Source of the DNA: an uncultured Bacilli bacterium
Lineage (GTDB): Bacteria; Bacillota_I; Bacilli_A; RFN20; CAG-449
DNA length: 64,000 nucleotides
Direction: 5' to 3'
NCBI GenBank assembly: GCA_947591215.1
Contig: CANQCZ010000003.1
Coordinates: forward strand, 1-64,000
Shown: in pieces, positions 61,373-64,000 of the stretch
Layout: each line of letters begins with the position of its first letter
How positions within the stretch are numbered: the stretch's first letter is position 1
The notes under the pieces: model-generated
Database searches by the model: none
Told to the model about the DNA's origin: nothing
Seen by the model: the letters and a program-made list of their open reading frames with translations, nothing else
Program-made: the position numbers and the translations under genes

Positions 61373-63982
61373 ATGGCAGATGAAAAAAATTTAAAAGAAT
61401 TCATCGACGAGACAATGGAAGAAGAAAAAGAAGAAAACGAAGAAGTTGTTGAAGATGAAAACGAAGAGATCGTCGATGATGAAGAAATAGAAGGAATCGA
61501 AGAAGGAATCGTTCCCGGAATGAGTGAACGCGATCTTGCAGAAGAAGTAAAAAACTCATTCCTTGATTACGCGATGTCGGTTATCGTATCTAGAGCTCTT
61601 CCCGATGTTCGTGATGGTTTAAAACCGGTTCATAGAAGAATTATCTTCGGAATGAATGCTTTAGGGATGCAACCGGATAAGCCGTATCGAAAATCAGCGA
61701 GAATCGTCGGAGATGTTATGGGTAAATATCACCCTCATGGCGACTCGGCAATTTATGGCTCTCTTGTAAGATTGGCACAGCCTTTCTCAATTAGATACAC
61801 ATTAGTTGATGGCCATGGTAACTTTGGATCAATCGATGGTGATGGCGCAGCGGCAATGCGTTACACTGAAGCGAGAATGTCTAAAATCGCGATGGAATTA
61901 GTCCGTGATATCAACAAAGATACTGTCGATTTTATGGATAATTATGATGGCGAAGAACAAGAACCGGTCGTACTTCCCTCCCGCTTTCCAAATTTATTGG
62001 TAAACGGATCTTCGGGTATTGCAGTCGGTATGGCGACCAATATTCCCCCGCATAATTTAGTTGAAGTTATAAACGCGGTTCAAGCGGTTGCTAAAAATCC
62101 GGATTTGACACCATTAGAAATTATGAGTTCGTATCTTTATGGACCGGATTTTCCGACAGGCGGAATTATTTTAGGTCGTTCCGGTATTAGAAAAGCTTAC
62201 GAAACCGGACAAGGTTCAATCGTTTTGCGTTCACGAACCGAAATTCAAGAAATGGCTAATGGTAAAAAGCGCATTATCATTAGTGAAATACCATACCAAG
62301 TCAATAAATCGTTGTTAGTCGATTCGATTGCCAAATTAGTGCATAACAAAATTATTGAAGGAATCACGGATATTCGCGATGAATCGAATAAACAAGGCAT
62401 CAGAATCGTAATCGAACTTCGTAAAGATGTGATTGCGGAAGTGATTTTAAATCAACTATTCAAAAACACTCAATTGCAAGTCAGTTTCGGCATTATCATG
62501 CTGGCTTTGGTTAACGGAGAACCACTTATTCTTCCAATTGACGAGATGTTGAAAAAATACCTAGAACATCAATGTGAAGTAATTGAAAGAAGAACGCGTT
62601 ACGATTTAAATAAAGCGTTGGATCGACTTCATATTTTAGAAGGATTGCTCACCGCTATCGATTCTATCGATGCTGTAATTGAGATCATCAGAGGTTCTAA
62701 AACGGCGGATTTAGCTAAATCGCGCTTAATTGAAACATTCTCTTTAAGCGAAGTTCAAGCGAAGGCGATTTTAGAAATGCGTTTAGGCCGTTTAGTGGGC
62801 TTAGAAAAAGATAAAATTGTCGATGAAATAAGTTTATTGAAAAATGAAGTTGAAAAATTCCGTTACATTTTATCGAGTCACGAACATGTCGTCAATATTG
62901 TTGTTGAGGAACTTGAAGAAATTAAACAAAAATACGGTGATGAAAGAAAAACCGAAATCAACAACAATTTGATCGATATTGAAGATGAAGATTTGATTCC
63001 GGAAGAAGACGTGGTCATTACTTTAACTACTAACGGATATATCAAACGTTTGGTGAGCGATACCTTTAAAGTTCAAAATCGCGGAGGACGCGGCATAAAA
63101 GGTATGCAGACTAATGAAGATGATGTTGTCGATAAAATCGTTTACGCCAAAACACATACCGATCTTTTATTCTTTACCAATAGCGGAAAAGTTTATCGTC
63201 TACGCGGACATCAGGTTCCGGAATATTCAAGAACCTCAAAAGGCTTGCCGGTTGTCAATCTGTTGTCATTAGAAAAAGATGAGAAAGTAATGTCGATTGT
63301 TTCGGTCGATAATTATGAAGATGGACAATATCTTTTCTTTGCGACCAAGCAAGGTGTGGTAAAGAGAGTATCGTTATTGGAATTTGCCTCGATTCGTCAA
63401 AATGGTAAAAAAGCAATCGTGATGCGCGAAAATGACGAACTGCTTTCAGTTAAATTAACTGACGGGCAATGCTTAGTGTCAATTTCCGCTTCAAATGGAA
63501 AGATGGTTACTTTTAAAGAGACAGATGTCAGAGTTATGGGAAGAAGTGCTGCCGGTGTGCGCGGCATGGATGTTCAAGATAGCGAAGCTGTCGGCTTAAC
63601 GATTTCTAATGAAGGAAAATACATATTATCGATAACCGAACATGGGTATGGAAAAATGTCTCCGCTTGAAGAATATCGTTTAACTTCAAGAGGGACTAAA
63701 GGCGTTATCACGATTAATATGACCGAAAAAACCGGAAAGTTAATTACTACTAAAGCGGTTAATGGCGATGAAGATGTCGTAGTCATCACTAAAGAAGGAA
63801 TCGTTATTAGAACGCAACTTAAACAAGTTTCCATCGTTGGACGTAACACTCAAGGTGTTAAGATTATTAGAGTCGACGAAAAAGATTCGGTGTCATCTCT
63901 TGCGATTCTTAAAGCTGAAGATAATGAGATTGCTGAAACAGAAAGTGAAGAATTAGAAGTTCAAAATAACGAGAATGATTAA
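61373..63982 (+). CDS. gyrA: DNA gyrase subunit A with acidic N-terminal extension
   Basis: GyrA cleaves and rejoins DNA in negative supercoiling. The 869-residue protein shows [30 protein letters not shown], the [25 protein letters not shown] and the catalytic tyrosine in [12 protein letters not shown]. The tower/coiled-coil region follows, then a C-terminal pinwheel starting with the GyrA box [10 protein letters not shown]. GyrA box and linkage to gyrB separate it from ParC. About 48 acidic residues precede the usual start ([10 protein letters not shown]); the upstream ATG is preferred because GGGAGG lies 8 nt before it. The residue equivalent to E. coli Asp87 is glycine. The tail is also acidic. 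Confidence 0.98.
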   Translation: MADEKNLKEFIDETMEEEKEENEEVVEDENEEIVDDEEIEGIEEGIVPGMSERDLAEEVKNSFLDYAMSVIVSRALPDVRDGLKPVHRRIIFGMNALGMQPDKPYRKSARIVGDVMGKYHPHGDSAIYGSLVRLAQPFSIRYTLVDGHGNFGSIDGDGAAAMRYTEARMSKIAMELVRDINKDTVDFMDNYDGEEQEPVVLPSRFPNLLVNGSSGIAVGMATNIPPHNLVEVINAVQAVAKNPDLTPLEIMSSYLYGPDFPTGGIILGRSGIRKAYETGQGSIVLRSRTEIQEMANGKKRIIISEIPYQVNKSLLVDSIAKLVHNKIIEGITDIRDESNKQGIRIVIELRKDVIAEVILNQLFKNTQLQVSFGIIMLALVNGEPLILPIDEMLKKYLEHQCEVIERRTRYDLNKALDRLHILEGLLTAIDSIDAVIEIIRGSKTADLAKSRLIETFSLSEVQAKAILEMRLGRLVGLEKDKIVDEISLLKNEVEKFRYILSSHEHVVNIVVEELEEIKQKYGDERKTEINNNLIDIEDEDLIPEEDVVITLTTNGYIKRLVSDTFKVQNRGGRGIKGMQTNEDDVVDKIVYAKTHTDLLFFTNSGKVYRLRGHQVPEYSRTSKGLPVVNLLSLEKDEKVMSIVSVDNYEDGQYLFFATKQGVVKRVSLLEFASIRQNGKKAIVMRENDELLSVKLTDGQCLVSISASNGKMVTFKETDVRVMGRSAAGVRGMDVQDSEAVGLTISNEGKYILSITEHGYGKMSPLEEYRLTSRGTKGVITINMTEKTGKLITTKAVNGDEDVVVITKEGIVIRTQLKQVSIVGRNTQGVKIIRVDEKDSVSSLAILKAEDNEIAETESEELEVQNNEND

Positions 63983-63983
63983 T

Positions 63984-64000
63984 ATGAAAATTCTTTTGTA
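63984..64000 (+). CDS. Possible start of a further gene (cut by window edge)
   Basis: ATG AAA ATT CTT TTG follows the gyrA stop by one base and encodes MKILL. The ribosome site is weak. Too little is visible to identify it; it would be translationally coupled to gyrA. Confidence 0.3.

Overview
The window is a chromosomal replication-origin region from an AT-rich (about one-third G+C by eye) Gram-positive bacterium. Gene content and order follow the Bacillus-type origin region: rpmH-rnpA-yidC-khpB-mnmE on one side of oriC and dnaA-dnaN-yaaA-recF-gyrB-gyrA on the other, with the distal blocks tatD-rnmV-rsmA-yabG-ispE-(glmU)-prs, pth-mfd-spoVT-yabO-yabP-yabQ-divIC-spoIIE-tilS-ftsH, dus-lysS-(clpC), rpsF-ssb-rpsR, gdpP-rplI-dnaB-walJ-rlmH and dnaX-ebfC-recR-tmk-holB-ricT-rsmI. 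The sporulation genes spoIIE, spoVT, yabG, yabP and yabQ point to a spore former. The heavy loss of intervening genes, the BspA-type repeat protein and the many envelope glycosyltransferases suggest a gut-type, Erysipelotrichia- or Mollicutes-related lineage of Bacilli. The genetic code is standard, since yaaA and recF end in TGA. The taxonomic placement is inference.

Layout. 0-1.7 kb: 3' part of a BspA-like leucine-rich repeat gene with long identical internal duplications. 2.0-9.1 kb (+): a phosphodiesterase-type enzyme, then the DNA polymerase III clamp-loader/recombination cluster. 9.1-17.2 kb (-): YfhO-like membrane protein, rlmH, walJ, dnaB, rplI, gdpP. 17.5-18.7 kb (-): rpsF-ssb-rpsR. 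18.7-26.1 kb (-): a reduced ClpC-like ATPase, an orphan 77-residue protein, lysS, dus, ftsH. 26.2-35.5 kb (-): tilS, the sporulation/division block, mfd, pth. 35.6-44.3 kb: an accessory block (GPH transporter, DUF1540 protein, DUF368 lipid-carrier flippase, PAP2 phosphatase, RsuA, pyruvate phosphate dikinase, an unknown membrane protein, a GT-C glycosyltransferase) lying between pth and prs. 44.4-52.3 kb (-): prs back to a GT4 glycosyltransferase as one tight run. 52.4-54.9 kb (-): khpB, yidC, rnpA, rpmH. 54.9-56.8 kb: a bipartite oriC around dnaA. 56.8-64 kb (+): dnaN to gyrA, then the first codons of another gene.

Most genes left of oriC are on the minus strand, co-directional with replication leaving oriC. 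Exceptions are the 2-9 kb cluster and the 35.6-42.3 kb plus-strand genes including ppdK. I found no tRNA, rRNA, CRISPR, IS element or defence island. The most notable observations are: a likely basal unwinding element (DnaA box plus DnaA-trio-like repeat) between dnaA and dnaN; a ClpC in its ancestral position lacking the M-domain and ClpP-contact loop; a shrunken GlmU-like protein in the glmU position lacking the nucleotide-binding signature; a DUF368-PAP2 gene pair that could recycle the lipid carrier; a terminator stem that encodes the same C-terminal tail for two convergent genes; and a possible dnaX slippery site.
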